Below are positions 8,907 through 16,937 of a stretch of 64,000 nucleotides of DNA, one piece after another. The DNA is from DASQFQ01 sp963805525. Lineage in GTDB: Bacteria > Actinomycetota > Thermoleophilia > Solirubrobacterales > Solirubrobacteraceae. The DNA lies in NCBI GenBank assembly GCA_963805525.1, contig CAWDUT010000004.1:434001-498000 (forward strand), read 5' to 3'. The translations under genes were made by a program, and so were the position numbers. The notes under the pieces are model-generated. The model ran no database searches and was not told the origin of the DNA. It saw only the letters and a program-made list of their open reading frames with translations. Every line of letters starts with the position of its first letter. Within the stretch, counting starts at the first letter, position 1.

Positions 8907-10388
8907 TCAGGACTCTACGAAATAGCGCCCGGTCTCGCCACCCGAGAACCAGCGGCTGGTGACGGTCTTCTTGCGCGTGTAGAACTCGACCGCGTCCGGC
9001 CCGTGGGCGTGCAGATCGCCGAGGAAGGAGTCCTTCCAGCCGGAGAACGGGAAGAAGGCGACCGGGGCGGCGACGCCGACGTTGACGCCGATCATCCCGA
9101 CCTCGACGTCGTGGCGGAAGCGCCGGACCGCGGCGCCGGACTCGGTGAAGATCGAGACGCCGTTGCCGTAGGCGCTGGAGTTGACCACGCCGATGGCGTC
9201 GTCGAGCGACTCCGCGTGGACCATCGCCAGCACGGGGCCGAACACCTCGTCGCGCCAGATCTCCATCTCCGGCGATACGCCGTCGACGATCGTCGGGCCG
9301 ACGTAGCCGTCCGGCGCGTCGCGGCCGTCGAGCACGATCTCGGCGCCCTCGGCCTCCGCGCGGTCGACGTAGCCGCGCACCCGCTCGCAGGCGGCGCGCG
9401 AGATCAGCGGGCCGACGTCCACGCCCTCCTCGAGCCCGTCGCCGACCTTCATGTCCGCGGCGGCCTCGCGGAGTGCGTCGCGGAGCCGCGCGTGCGCATC
9501 TCCGACCGCGACGACCACGGAGCCGGCCATGCAGCGCTGGCCGGCCGCGCCGAACGCGGAGCCGAGCAGCCCGCTCACGGTCTTGTCGAGCACGGCGTCC
9601 GGCATCACGACCATGTGGTTCTTCGCCCCGCCGAGCGCCTGCACGCGCTTGCCGCGCGCCGCGGCCCTCGCGTACACGTGCCGCGCGACCTTCGCCGAGC
9701 CGACGAACGAGACGGCGTCGATGTCCGGGTGGTCGAGGATCGCGTCGGCGATCGCGCGGTCGCCGTTGACGAGGTTGACGACGCCCTCGGGCAGGTCGAG
9801 CTCGTCGATCGACTCGAACACGAGCGACTGCGTGATCGGCACCTGCTCGGACGGCTTCAGCACGAACGTGTTGCCGCACGCGATCGCGAACGGCAGGAAC
9901 CAGAACGGCACCATGGCCGGGAAGTTGAACGGCACGATCGCGGCGCACACGCCGACCGGCTGGCGCACGGTCTCGGCGTCGACGTTACGCGCGACGTCCT
10001 CGATGATCCGGCCCTGCATCGTGGTCGGGACCGCGCACGCGGCCTCGACCATCTCGATCATGCGGCCGACCTCGGCGCGCGCGTCGGGCAGCGTCTTGCC
10101 CATCTCCATCGTCACGCTGCGGGCGAGGTCCTCTTGCCGCGCGACGAGCTTCTCGCGCAGCACGAACAGCCGGCGGGCGCGCTCCGGGACGGCCACCGCG
10201 CGCCAGGCGGGCAGCGCGGCGCGGGCGGCGGCGACGGCGGCGTCGAGCTCGGCGGGCGTCGAGAGCGGGACGCGCGCGATGACCTCGTCGGAAGCCGGGT
10301 TGGTGACGTCGAGCAGCTCGGAGGACTCGGACTCGGTCCAGCGGCCGCCCACGTAGTTGCTGAGGATGCGAGTCGTGGTTGTGGCCAT
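8907..10388 (-). CDS. mmsA: CoA-acylating methylmalonate-semialdehyde dehydrogenase
   Basis: Converts methylmalonate or malonate semialdehyde plus CoA and NAD to propionyl- or acetyl-CoA, in valine, thymine and inositol breakdown. At 493 residues it has the usual length. Diagnostic features are GGAKNH in place of the Glu-bearing ELGG motif, AAGQRCMA with the nucleophile Cys, and the C-terminal FSGWKDSFLGDLHAHG with TRKKTVTSRWF, which is close to invariant in MmsA. The ATG at 10388 gives the normal start. Upstream lies a 174-bp leader with a stable inverted repeat. Valine catabolism fits with the branched-chain amino-acid importer elsewhere in the window, though they are not linked. Confidence 0.93.
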   Translation of the reverse strand: MATTTTRILSNYVGGRWTESESSELLDVTNPASDEVIARVPLSTPAELDAAVAAARAALPAWRAVAVPERARRLFVLREKLVARQEDLARSVTMEMGKTLPDARAEVGRMIEMVEAACAVPTTMQGRIIEDVARNVDAETVRQPVGVCAAIVPFNFPAMVPFWFLPFAIACGNTFVLKPSEQVPITQSLVFESIDELDLPEGVVNLVNGDRAIADAILDHPDIDAVSFVGSAKVARHVYARAAARGKRVQALGGAKNHMVVMPDAVLDKTVSGLLGSAFGAAGQRCMAGSVVVAVGDAHARLRDALREAAADMKVGDGLEEGVDVGPLISRAACERVRGYVDRAEAEGAEIVLDGRDAPDGYVGPTIVDGVSPEMEIWRDEVFGPVLAMVHAESLDDAIGVVNSSAYGNGVSIFTESGAAVRRFRHDVEVGMIGVNVGVAAPVAFFPFSGWKDSFLGDLHAHGPDAVEFYTRKKTVTSRWFSGGETGRYFVES

Positions 10389-10562
10389 GCGCGGAGGCTA
10401 GTGGGTCTCTCCGTGGCCTGGCGGCCGAGAGACCGTTCGCCGGCCCAGCCAGGCAAGGACGCAGACCCGAAGGAATACCCCTGGCATTTCGAGTGGTCGA
10501 GGACGCCGCCTGGCGGCCGGCGGCGGACGCCGATCTCGGGCGTCAGGTCGCGGGGAGGCCCA
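10389..10562 (-). promoter_or_regulatory. mmsA upstream region with a stem-loop
   Basis: A 174-bp gap between the end of the DMT transporter gene and mmsA, both on the minus strand. It contains GTCTCTC (10405-10411) facing GAGAGAC (10427-10433) around a GGCC-tggc-GGCC core, so a compact hairpin can form just upstream of the mmsA start. GGGTCT (10403-10408) can also pair with an AGACCC near 10464-10469, giving two alternative folds. This would suit a regulated leader, but I cannot match it to a known riboswitch and see no convincing -10/-35 pair. Confidence 0.3.
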
Positions 10563-11006
10563 CTACCCGCGCACTACCAGGAACGTCCCCGCGGCGAGCA
10601 GCAGCACGCCGATCGCCTTCGTCGCGCTGATCGGGTCCTTGTCGAGCCCGAGGATGCCGAGCTGATCGATGATCACCGACACCGTCAGCTGGCCCGCGAT
10701 CGTGGCGGCGACGATCCCGCCGGCGCCCAGCGTGCGGACGGTGACGAGGACGGTGGAGACGTAGCAAGCGCCGAGCAGGCCCCCAATCAGGTACTGCGGC
10801 GCGAGCGTCTTCGCGTCGGCGATCTGGCCGAAGCCGCCCTTCGTGAGCCCGGCGATGACGGCGAGGACGATCGTGCCGGTCGCGAATGAGAAGAACGCGG
10901 CCTGCTGGTTGCCGATCGTCTTGCCCAGGCCGGAGTTGATCGGCCCCTGGAGGGCGACCATGCCGCCGACGACGGCGGTCAGCGCGACAGCGACCCCGCG
11001 GTCCAC
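10563..11006 (-). CDS. DMT-family membrane transporter (YdcZ/DUF606 type)
   Basis: A 147-residue membrane protein with about five hydrophobic helices and the small-residue pattern of the YdcZ/DUF606 branch of the drug/metabolite transporters: GGMVALQGPINSGLGK at the N-terminus, AAFFSFATGTIVL, GGLLGACYVSTVLVTVRTLG, AATIAGQLTVSVIIDQLGILG. These half-size units are thought to work as dimers; substrates are unknown. The GTG at 11006 overlaps the TAG of polA by one base, so its translation probably depends on polA. Confidence 0.8.
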   Translation of the reverse strand: MDRGVAVALTAVVGGMVALQGPINSGLGKTIGNQQAAFFSFATGTIVLAVIAGLTKGGFGQIADAKTLAPQYLIGGLLGACYVSTVLVTVRTLGAGGIVAATIAGQLTVSVIIDQLGILGLDKDPISATKAIGVLLLAAGTFLVVRG

Positions 11007-13600
11007 TACTTCGCGTCCAGCCAGTTTGGGCCGACGCCCGACTCGACGGCGAGCGGCGGGTCCATCTCGGCGGCGCCGACCATCTCGCGGCGCGCGATCT
11101 CGGTGGCCTGCTCGGCCTCCTCGATCGGGCCCTCGAACAGCAGCTCGTCGTGGATCTGCAGGATGCAGCGGGTCTGGAGGCCTGCGTCGCGCAGCGCATC
11201 GTGGGAGCGGACCATCGCGACCTTGATGATGTCCGCCGCGGTGCCCTGGATAACGCTGTTGACCGCGAGCCGCTCGCCGAGCTTGCGCGTCTGCCAGTTG
11301 CGGGCGCGGATCTCGGGGATCTGGCGGCGGCGGCCGAACAGCGTGCTGACGTAGCCGTGCTCCTCCGCCTGGGTGACGGCGTCGGCCATGAACCGCGCGA
11401 CGGCCGGGAAGCGCTCGAGGTAGCGGTCGATGAACTCCTGCGCCTCGTCCTGCTCGATCTGGAGGCGGTCGGCGAGCCCGTAGGCGGAGAGGCCGTACAC
11501 GATCCCGTAGTTGACCATCTTCGCCTTGCTGCGCATGCCGACCGTGAGCTTGTCGGGCGCGGTGTCGAAGACGGCGGCGGCGGTCTCGGTGTGGACGTCC
11601 TCGCCGCGCAGGAAGATGTCGCGCAGCACCTGCTCGTCGGCGATGTGGGCGAGGATGCGCAGCTCGACCTGGGAGTAGTCGACGCTGATCAGGCAGTTGC
11701 CCGGCTCGGCGATGAAGCAGCCGCGGATCTCGCGCCCGGTCTCGGTCCGGATCGGGATGTTCTGCAGGTTCGGGTTGATCGACGCGAGCCGGCCCGTGGC
11801 GGCGTTGACCTGCAGGAACGTCGTGTGCAGCCGGCCGTCGTCGCCGATCCAGTTGGGGAGCGCGTCGAGGTAGGTCTGGACGAGCTTCGAGAGCTCCCGG
11901 AAGCGCTCGATCTTGGGGATGATCGGGTGCTCGTCGCGGATCGCCTGGAGCACGCGCGCGTCGGTGCTGAAGCCGGTCTTGCCGCGGCGCTTGCGCGAGA
12001 GGCCGAGCTTCTCGAACAGGATCTGGCCGAGCTGCTGCGGCGAGCCGATCACGAACTCCTCGCCGGCGTCCTCCCAGATCTCGCGCTCGAGCTGGTCGGC
12101 TTGCGTGCGGATGCGCGAGGCGACCTCCTCGAGCTTGGCCGTGTCGAGCTTGATGCCCTGCTTCTCGCACTCGCGGAGGACGTGGACGAGCGGAAGCTCG
12201 ATGTCGGTGAGGAGGTCGACGAGGCCGCGCTCGTGCAGCTGGGCGGCCTGCTGCTCGGCGAGCGTGTGGACGAGCACGGCCTGGGCGCCCTGCTCGTCGT
12301 CGGCGTTGACCGCCATGCCGCGCTCCTCGGTCAGCTCGTCGAGCGGGTACCCGCGGCGGGCGGGGTCGAGCAGGTAGGCGGCGATCTCGGTGTCGAAGAC
12401 GAGGTTGGGCGGGACGTCGCCGAGCGCCTTGGCGTCGTGGGCGACCACGGGCCGGTCCCCGGCCGCGGCGACGAGCTGTGCGGGGTCGTCGATGTTGCCG
12501 ACCAGCGCGTGGGAGCCACCGGCGTAGGCGCCGAAGCGCCAATGGGTCTCGCGCGGGATCAGCTCGCCCTCGACGATCTCGGGGGCCAGCGCGACGAGCG
12601 CGAGCGGGTCGCCGCCGAGCATGTCGATGTCCTGCGGGCGGCCCTCGCGGATCGGGACGGTCTTGGCGCTGGCCGCCTCGGGACGGGGGATCGCCTCGGC
12701 CTCGAGCTCGTACAGCGCCTCCTCGAGCCGGCGCAGCGGGTCGCGCAGCTCCCACTCGCGGAACGCCTGGCGGAGGTCGCCGCGGTCGGGCGTCCGGGTC
12801 ACCTCGGCCTCGAGGTCGAGGTCGACGGGGACGTCGAAGAGCATCGTCGCGAGCTGCTTGGAGACGCGGGCGTCCTCGGCGTGGTTGGTCAGGTTCTCCT
12901 TGCGCTTGGCGCCGGAGATCTGGTCGACGCTGGCGAGCACGGTCTCGAGGTCGCCGAAGCGCTGGAGCAGCTCGGCCGCGGTCTTGTCGCCGATGCCGGG
13001 GACGCCGGGGATGTTGTCGCTCGTGTCGCCCTTGAGGCCGATGAAGTCGGGGATCTTCTCGGGCGGGATCCCGTAGCGGTCGATCACGCCCTCGCGGTCA
13101 TAGACCTTCGTGTCGGTGATGCCGCGGGAGGTGGTCATGATCCGCACGCCGTCGTCGACGAGCTGGTAGGCGTCGCGGTCGCCGGTGACGACCATCACGG
13201 GGATCCGCCGCTCCTTGGCCTGCTGGACGAGCGCGGCGATCACGTCGTCGGCCTCGAAGCCCTCGACCGAGATGTTGCGGTACCCGAACGCCTCGACCAG
13301 CGGACGCAGCGCCGGCCACTGCTGCTTGAGCAGGTCGGGTCGGGAGGAGCGCTGCGCTTTGTAGTCGGCGGAGATCTCCTTGCGGCCCGACATCCCCGCG
13401 TCCCAGACCACGACGGTCGGCACCTCGCCGTAGTCGGTGAGGATCTTCACGAGCATCGACGCAAAGCCGAAGATCGCGTTCGTCGGGCGCCCGTCCGAGG
13501 TCGCGATCGACTCGGGAAGCGCGAAAAACGCGCGATAGGCCAGCGAGTTCCCGTCGATCAGGAACAGCTCGCGGGGCGTGTCTCCGTTGCTCTTGGCCAT
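11006..13600 (-). CDS. polA: DNA polymerase I
   Basis: An 864-residue family A polymerase for gap filling in repair and Okazaki processing. The N-terminal ~270 residues are the 5'-3' nuclease (FLIDGNSLAYRAFFALP, FEADDVIAAL, VVTGDRDAYQLV, GLKGDTSDNIPGVPGIGDKT). The middle domain has the DnaQ-like fold outline (VFDTEIAAYLLDP) but no recognisable Exo I DxE pair, so proofreading is probably lost. The polymerase domain carries motif A DYSQVELRILAHIADE, motif B RSKAKMVNYGIVYGLS and motif C QIHDELLFE. ATG at 13600. It is divergent from the disordered RGG protein. TAAAGT (13612-13617 on the minus strand) is a possible -10. Confidence 0.97.
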   Translation of the reverse strand: MAKSNGDTPRELFLIDGNSLAYRAFFALPESIATSDGRPTNAIFGFASMLVKILTDYGEVPTVVVWDAGMSGRKEISADYKAQRSSRPDLLKQQWPALRPLVEAFGYRNISVEGFEADDVIAALVQQAKERRIPVMVVTGDRDAYQLVDDGVRIMTTSRGITDTKVYDREGVIDRYGIPPEKIPDFIGLKGDTSDNIPGVPGIGDKTAAELLQRFGDLETVLASVDQISGAKRKENLTNHAEDARVSKQLATMLFDVPVDLDLEAEVTRTPDRGDLRQAFREWELRDPLRRLEEALYELEAEAIPRPEAASAKTVPIREGRPQDIDMLGGDPLALVALAPEIVEGELIPRETHWRFGAYAGGSHALVGNIDDPAQLVAAAGDRPVVAHDAKALGDVPPNLVFDTEIAAYLLDPARRGYPLDELTEERGMAVNADDEQGAQAVLVHTLAEQQAAQLHERGLVDLLTDIELPLVHVLRECEKQGIKLDTAKLEEVASRIRTQADQLEREIWEDAGEEFVIGSPQQLGQILFEKLGLSRKRRGKTGFSTDARVLQAIRDEHPIIPKIERFRELSKLVQTYLDALPNWIGDDGRLHTTFLQVNAATGRLASINPNLQNIPIRTETGREIRGCFIAEPGNCLISVDYSQVELRILAHIADEQVLRDIFLRGEDVHTETAAAVFDTAPDKLTVGMRSKAKMVNYGIVYGLSAYGLADRLQIEQDEAQEFIDRYLERFPAVARFMADAVTQAEEHGYVSTLFGRRRQIPEIRARNWQTRKLGERLAVNSVIQGTAADIIKVAMVRSHDALRDAGLQTRCILQIHDELLFEGPIEEAEQATEIARREMVGAAEMDPPLAVESGVGPNWLDAK

Positions 13601-13611
13601 CGCTCGGGAAC

Positions 13612-13617
13612 ACTTTA
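13612..13617 (-). promoter_or_regulatory. Candidate -10 element of polA
   Basis: On the minus strand TAAAGT lies 11 bp upstream of the polA ATG, an AT-rich hexamer in otherwise GC-rich DNA. No clear -35 is visible at 16-18 bp. If used, the message would have almost no leader. Confidence 0.25.
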
Positions 13618-13682
13618 TGTCGCCCGGCGGTTAGGGCTCGGCGCGGGGTGGGGCGAGCCCTCGATAGGCTGAGGATTCCGCG

Positions 13683-15110
13683 ATGGCCGAAGAGACCACC
13701 GAGCAAGACAAGATCAAGCCGCCGGACGACGTACCCCTCCCCGCCGAGGCCGCCACCACCGAGGCTCCGACGGAGGAAGCACCGAAGCCCGCCGAGGCAC
13801 CCGCATCCACGCCCGCGGAGGACGAGCCGACGGCCGAGACGCCCGCCGCGGCGGAGGGCACGCCGGCCGATCCCACCCCGGCCGCCGCCGAGGCGCCGCC
13901 GGCCGAGGCCGAAGCGACCCCGCCTGCGGAGGCGCCGCCCGCCGAGGCCGCCCCCGCCGCCGAGGGCACCCCGCCTGCGGCCGAGGGCACACCGGCCGAC
14001 CCCACCCCGGCCGAGGCCACACCCGCCGCCGACTCGAAGCCGGCCGACACCCCAGCTGCCGCCGAGTCGAAGCCGGCCGACACCCCTGCTGCGGCCGAGT
14101 CGAAGCCGGCCGACACCACACCTGCTGCCGAGGGAGCCGCCGGCGGGGCCGCCCCCGCTCCGGCTGCCGAAGCCGGCGCGCCCGGGCCCGCGCCCTCTGA
14201 CGCACCCGCCGCCGACGCCACCCCCGCCGCTGAGGCGGCCGCCGGTGGCGCCGCGCCCGCACCCGCTCCGTCCAAGCCCGAAGGCAGCCCGCCCGGCCCC
14301 GTCATCGTCGGCGGTACCCCGACCGAGGGCGGCGCGCCCGTCGAAACGGGCAAGCCCGCCCGGCCGCCGCGGCCGAAGCGCCGCCGGCCCTCCGCCGCCG
14401 AGCGGCACCGCCGTGCGTTCTACTCGCGGCTCACCGAGATCCGGAAGGGCGACACCGCCCCCGTGCAGCCGTCGACCCCCGCGCCCGCCGCGGAGACGCC
14501 GCCGCCCGCCGCGGAGACGCCGCCGCCCGCCGAGGGTGAGGCTCCCGCGCCACCGCCGGAGGTTCCCGCTCCCGCGCCCGCTCCTGAGCCGGAGCCCGTC
14601 AGCGAGGTCGACCGCTCCGCCCGGGTGCAGGCTCGCCTGGTCGCCGCCGTCGAGCGCGTCGGAGGCGCGGAGGCCGTGCGCGAGGCGCTCTCGCCCCCGC
14701 GCCGCGAGGACGGGCAGACGATGAAATGGTCCGCCGTGTGCTGCGAGAAGGCTGAGGGGCTGAAGCCCGGCGACCCCGTCTTCCAGGCGTGGGTCCGGCT
14801 GGCCGCGACCCCCGTCCGCGAGGTCAAGGCCGTCACGCAGCCGCCCCGCGAGGACCGCGGGCCGCGCCGCGGCGGCGGTGGACGCCGCGATGGCCGCGGC
14901 CGCCAGGGCGGCGGGCCGCGCGACGACCGGCCGGCCGGCCGCGAGGAGCTCGCCGCGCTCGGGCGCGACGGAGCGCTCCGCCGCCAGGTCCGGATCATCG
15001 GCCTCGAGGATGACCAGAAGGAAAAGCAGGACCGCGAGGAGCAGCGCCGCGCCGAGCGCGACGCGAAGCGCAAGGCCGAGGCCGAGCGCCTCGCCCGGCT
15101 CGGCTACTAG
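13683..15110 (+). CDS. Large disordered Ala/Pro/Glu-rich protein with RGG box, function unknown
   Basis: 475 residues, divergent from polA. Residues 1-215 are an Ala/Pro/Glu/Thr-rich low-complexity region with near-perfect repeats of the type AAESKPADTP. A basic patch follows (about 225-255, PPRPKRRRPSAAERHRRAFY), then a second Pro/Ala-rich stretch. A short region of more ordered composition (about 315-390) contains ARLVAAVERVGGAEAVREAL and MKWSAVCCEKAEGLKPGD. After that comes an Arg/Gly-rich RGG-type tract (about 393-425) and a Lys/Arg/Glu helix to the C-terminus. RGG boxes and basic patches usually bind RNA, so an RNA- or ribosome-associated role is possible. I recognise no named family. 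It ends at a CTAG shared with the STAS gene. Confidence 0.75.
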   Translation: MAEETTEQDKIKPPDDVPLPAEAATTEAPTEEAPKPAEAPASTPAEDEPTAETPAAAEGTPADPTPAAAEAPPAEAEATPPAEAPPAEAAPAAEGTPPAAEGTPADPTPAEATPAADSKPADTPAAAESKPADTPAAAESKPADTTPAAEGAAGGAAPAPAAEAGAPGPAPSDAPAADATPAAEAAAGGAAPAPAPSKPEGSPPGPVIVGGTPTEGGAPVETGKPARPPRPKRRRPSAAERHRRAFYSRLTEIRKGDTAPVQPSTPAPAAETPPPAAETPPPAEGEAPAPPPEVPAPAPAPEPEPVSEVDRSARVQARLVAAVERVGGAEAVREALSPPRREDGQTMKWSAVCCEKAEGLKPGDPVFQAWVRLAATPVREVKAVTQPPREDRGPRRGGGGRRDGRGRQGGGPRDDRPAGREELAALGRDGALRRQVRIIGLEDDQKEKQDREEQRRAERDAKRKAEAERLARLGY

Positions 15111-15442
15111 CCCGCGTCGATCAGCTCAGCCGGATCGTCGACGACCGGGAAGCGATCGCTGATCCGCGTGACCTCGAGCAGGCGCGCGATCATGCCGGCG
15201 CCCCGCACGACGCCGAACCGCAGCCCGCGCTCCTGCGCCTGCAGATGCGCCGACAGCAGCACCCGCACGCCGGTCGAGTCGAGGAACGAGAGCTCGCGGA
15301 GATCGGCGATGAGCAGGCCGCAGCCGTCCATCGCCTGTTCCAGCTGAGCCGTCGCCCGCGCCTCCGACGCGATGTCGAGGTCGCCCTTCATCACGACGAC
15401 CGCGGCGTCGGAGCGCCGCGCGACCTCCGCCGAGAACGTCAT
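15107..15442 (-). CDS. STAS-domain anti-anti-sigma factor
   Basis: A 111-residue STAS protein (SpoIIAA/RsbV type). The conserved phospho-acceptor block LSFLDSTGVRVLL places the regulatory Ser at about 56. In partner switching the unphosphorylated form binds the RsbW-type kinase and frees its target; phosphorylation by the kinase reverses this, and the RsbU-type phosphatase resets it. The ATG at 15442 overlaps the RsbW stop as ATGA, so it is third in a phosphatase-kinase-STAS unit. The target may be a sigma factor or another regulator; none is encoded nearby. Confidence 0.9.
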   Translation of the reverse strand: MTFSAEVARRSDAAVVVMKGDLDIASEARATAQLEQAMDGCGLLIADLRELSFLDSTGVRVLLSAHLQAQERGLRFGVVRGAGMIARLLEVTRISDRFPVVDDPAELIDAG

Positions 15443-15831
15443 CTCTTCGTCAGCTCGCACCACACGACGTTCGCCTCCCCATCGTGCTCGACGCCCCACT
15501 TCTCCGCGAGCTGATCGACCAGCACGAGCCCCCAGCCGCCTACGTGGCCCGGATCGGACGGCGGCGCCGGAGGCCGGAACCCTGGCCCCGGGTCGCGCAC
15601 CGCGACCCGCACGGTGTCGCCCGAGGTCACCACGCTCAGCTGCAGCGGCTGGGTCGCGTCGAGCCCGGCGTGGCGCACGCTGTTGGTGACCAGCTCGGAG
15701 ATCAGCAGCACGACGTCGCTGAACACGCTGCCGAGGTGGCCGTCGAGGCCCGCGATCGCGTCCCGCGCCACCTTCGCCGAATGCGGCTCCGCAGGCAGCT
15801 CCAGCGCGATCAGCGGTTCGACTTTCTTCAT
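15439..15831 (-). CDS. RsbW-type serine kinase / anti-sigma factor
   Basis: A 130-residue GHKL ATP-binding protein with the N box LISELVTNSVRHAG, the G1 motif RDPGPGF and the G2-like GGWGLVLVDQLAEKWG. This is the HATPase_c_2 form found in RsbW/SpoIIAB anti-sigma kinases. It would phosphorylate the STAS partner encoded just downstream and sequester an unknown target. ATG 15831 is preferred over an in-frame extension because it gives ATGA overlap with the phosphatase gene and the family N-terminus (VEPLIALELPAEP). Confidence 0.88.
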   Translation of the reverse strand: MKKVEPLIALELPAEPHSAKVARDAIAGLDGHLGSVFSDVVLLISELVTNSVRHAGLDATQPLQLSVVTSGDTVRVAVRDPGPGFRPPAPPSDPGHVGGWGLVLVDQLAEKWGVEHDGEANVVWCELTKR

Positions 15832-16922
15832 CGGTCGGCACCGGAGCCTACTCCCGCGCGGGGACGCGCCGCGAGCAGGCACACGTCATCGCCTGCCGCC
15901 GGTGCGTAGGCGGCCAGCGCCGCCCGCAGATGCTCCACCAGGGCCGTCGCGGTCTCGCGCCCGTGGGAGGCGACGAGCGCCTGCAGCCGCTCCTCCCCGA
16001 AGCGCTCCGCGGCGTCGTCGCGCGCATCAAGGATCCCGTCGGTGTAGAGGAGCACGCCGGAGTTCGCGCCGAACGGCTCCACCCGGCTGGCGACCGCCAG
16101 CTCCTCCTCCAGCCCGAGCGGCTGCCCCGCTCCCCAATCGTCGAGCGGCTCGCCGTCATCCAGCCGCAGCGGCGGCGGATGCCCGGCGATCGCCCACGCC
16201 AGCGTCTCGTCCGCCGGCCGGTGCACCACGCAGACGGCCGTGACGTAGTCGACGGACGTCCCCGCCCGTTCGATCAGCGCCGCGTTGGCGAGCCGCAGCA
16301 GCCGCGCCGGATCGTCCTCGAACGGCGCGAACGTCACCAGCGAGGTCCGGACGAACACCGCCCGCCGCGCCGCCTGCACGCCCTTCCCCACCACGTCGCC
16401 GACCAGCAGCACCGTCGAGCCCCGCGGCCCCTCGGCGGTCAGGAAGAAGTCCCCGCCCACGCCCTGCTGCGCCGGCACGTAGTGCGCGGCGAGCTCGAGC
16501 TCCGGCCGCGGCACGACCACCGCCGGCCGCAGCGCGTCGCGCACCGCCGCGAGCTCGTCCACCTCCCGCGCCAGCTCGAGCTGGCGGGTGAACAGCCGCG
16601 CCACGAGCAGCGCCACCAGCACCAGCCCGCCCAACCGCACGAGCGTGGCCCACACGACCGTGTGCAGCGCCACGTCCTCCCCCGGATCCAGCCGCTCCGC
16701 GACGAAGAAGGCCGCCGCCGCCGCCGCCGCGACCGCCACCCCGCCCGTGATGCCGAACCAGGTCGCCGCCAGGACCGTCGGGAGCACGAGCAGGAACGTC
16801 GCCCCGATGTACGTGGGATCGTCCAGCACGAAGCGCACGCCGAACAGCACGACGAAGAGGCCGATCACGATGGCCGCCCGCCGGACGTTCGTCTCCTGCA
16901 TCCCGGCGAGCAGCCTAGTCAC
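15828..16922 (-). CDS. Membrane PP2C/SpoIIE-type phosphatase (RsbU-like)
   Basis: A 364-residue protein with three or four N-terminal membrane segments (about 15-110), a short linker helix, then a PP2C/SpoIIE phosphatase domain. Metal-site motifs are present: VGGDFF, VLLVGDVVGKGV, LYTDGILDAR and AGDDVCLL. It should dephosphorylate the STAS protein encoded two genes downstream, so that a membrane-sensed signal controls the switch. The start is divergent from the malic enzyme gene only 15 bp away, so the two promoters must overlap each other or the coding regions. Confidence 0.9.
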   Translation of the reverse strand: MTRLLAGMQETNVRRAAIVIGLFVVLFGVRFVLDDPTYIGATFLLVLPTVLAATWFGITGGVAVAAAAAAAFFVAERLDPGEDVALHTVVWATLVRLGGLVLVALLVARLFTRQLELAREVDELAAVRDALRPAVVVPRPELELAAHYVPAQQGVGGDFFLTAEGPRGSTVLLVGDVVGKGVQAARRAVFVRTSLVTFAPFEDDPARLLRLANAALIERAGTSVDYVTAVCVVHRPADETLAWAIAGHPPPLRLDDGEPLDDWGAGQPLGLEEELAVASRVEPFGANSGVLLYTDGILDARDDAAERFGEERLQALVASHGRETATALVEHLRAALAAYAPAAGDDVCLLAARPRAGVGSGADR

Positions 16923-16937
16923 CTAACATGCGCCGCC

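Noticed and set aside
10389..10562. Glycine or cyclic-di-GMP riboswitch before mmsA
   Set aside because: Words such as AGGCAAGGAC and GAGAGACC occur, but in the wrong order and on the strand opposite to mmsA transcription; the conserved core cannot be built.
11150..13672. A very long open frame (about 840 codons) on the plus strand opposite polA
   Set aside because: It mirrors polA codons in GC-rich DNA, has an unnatural Asp/Arg/Val/Leu composition and no motif. polA has complete domains in the other strand.
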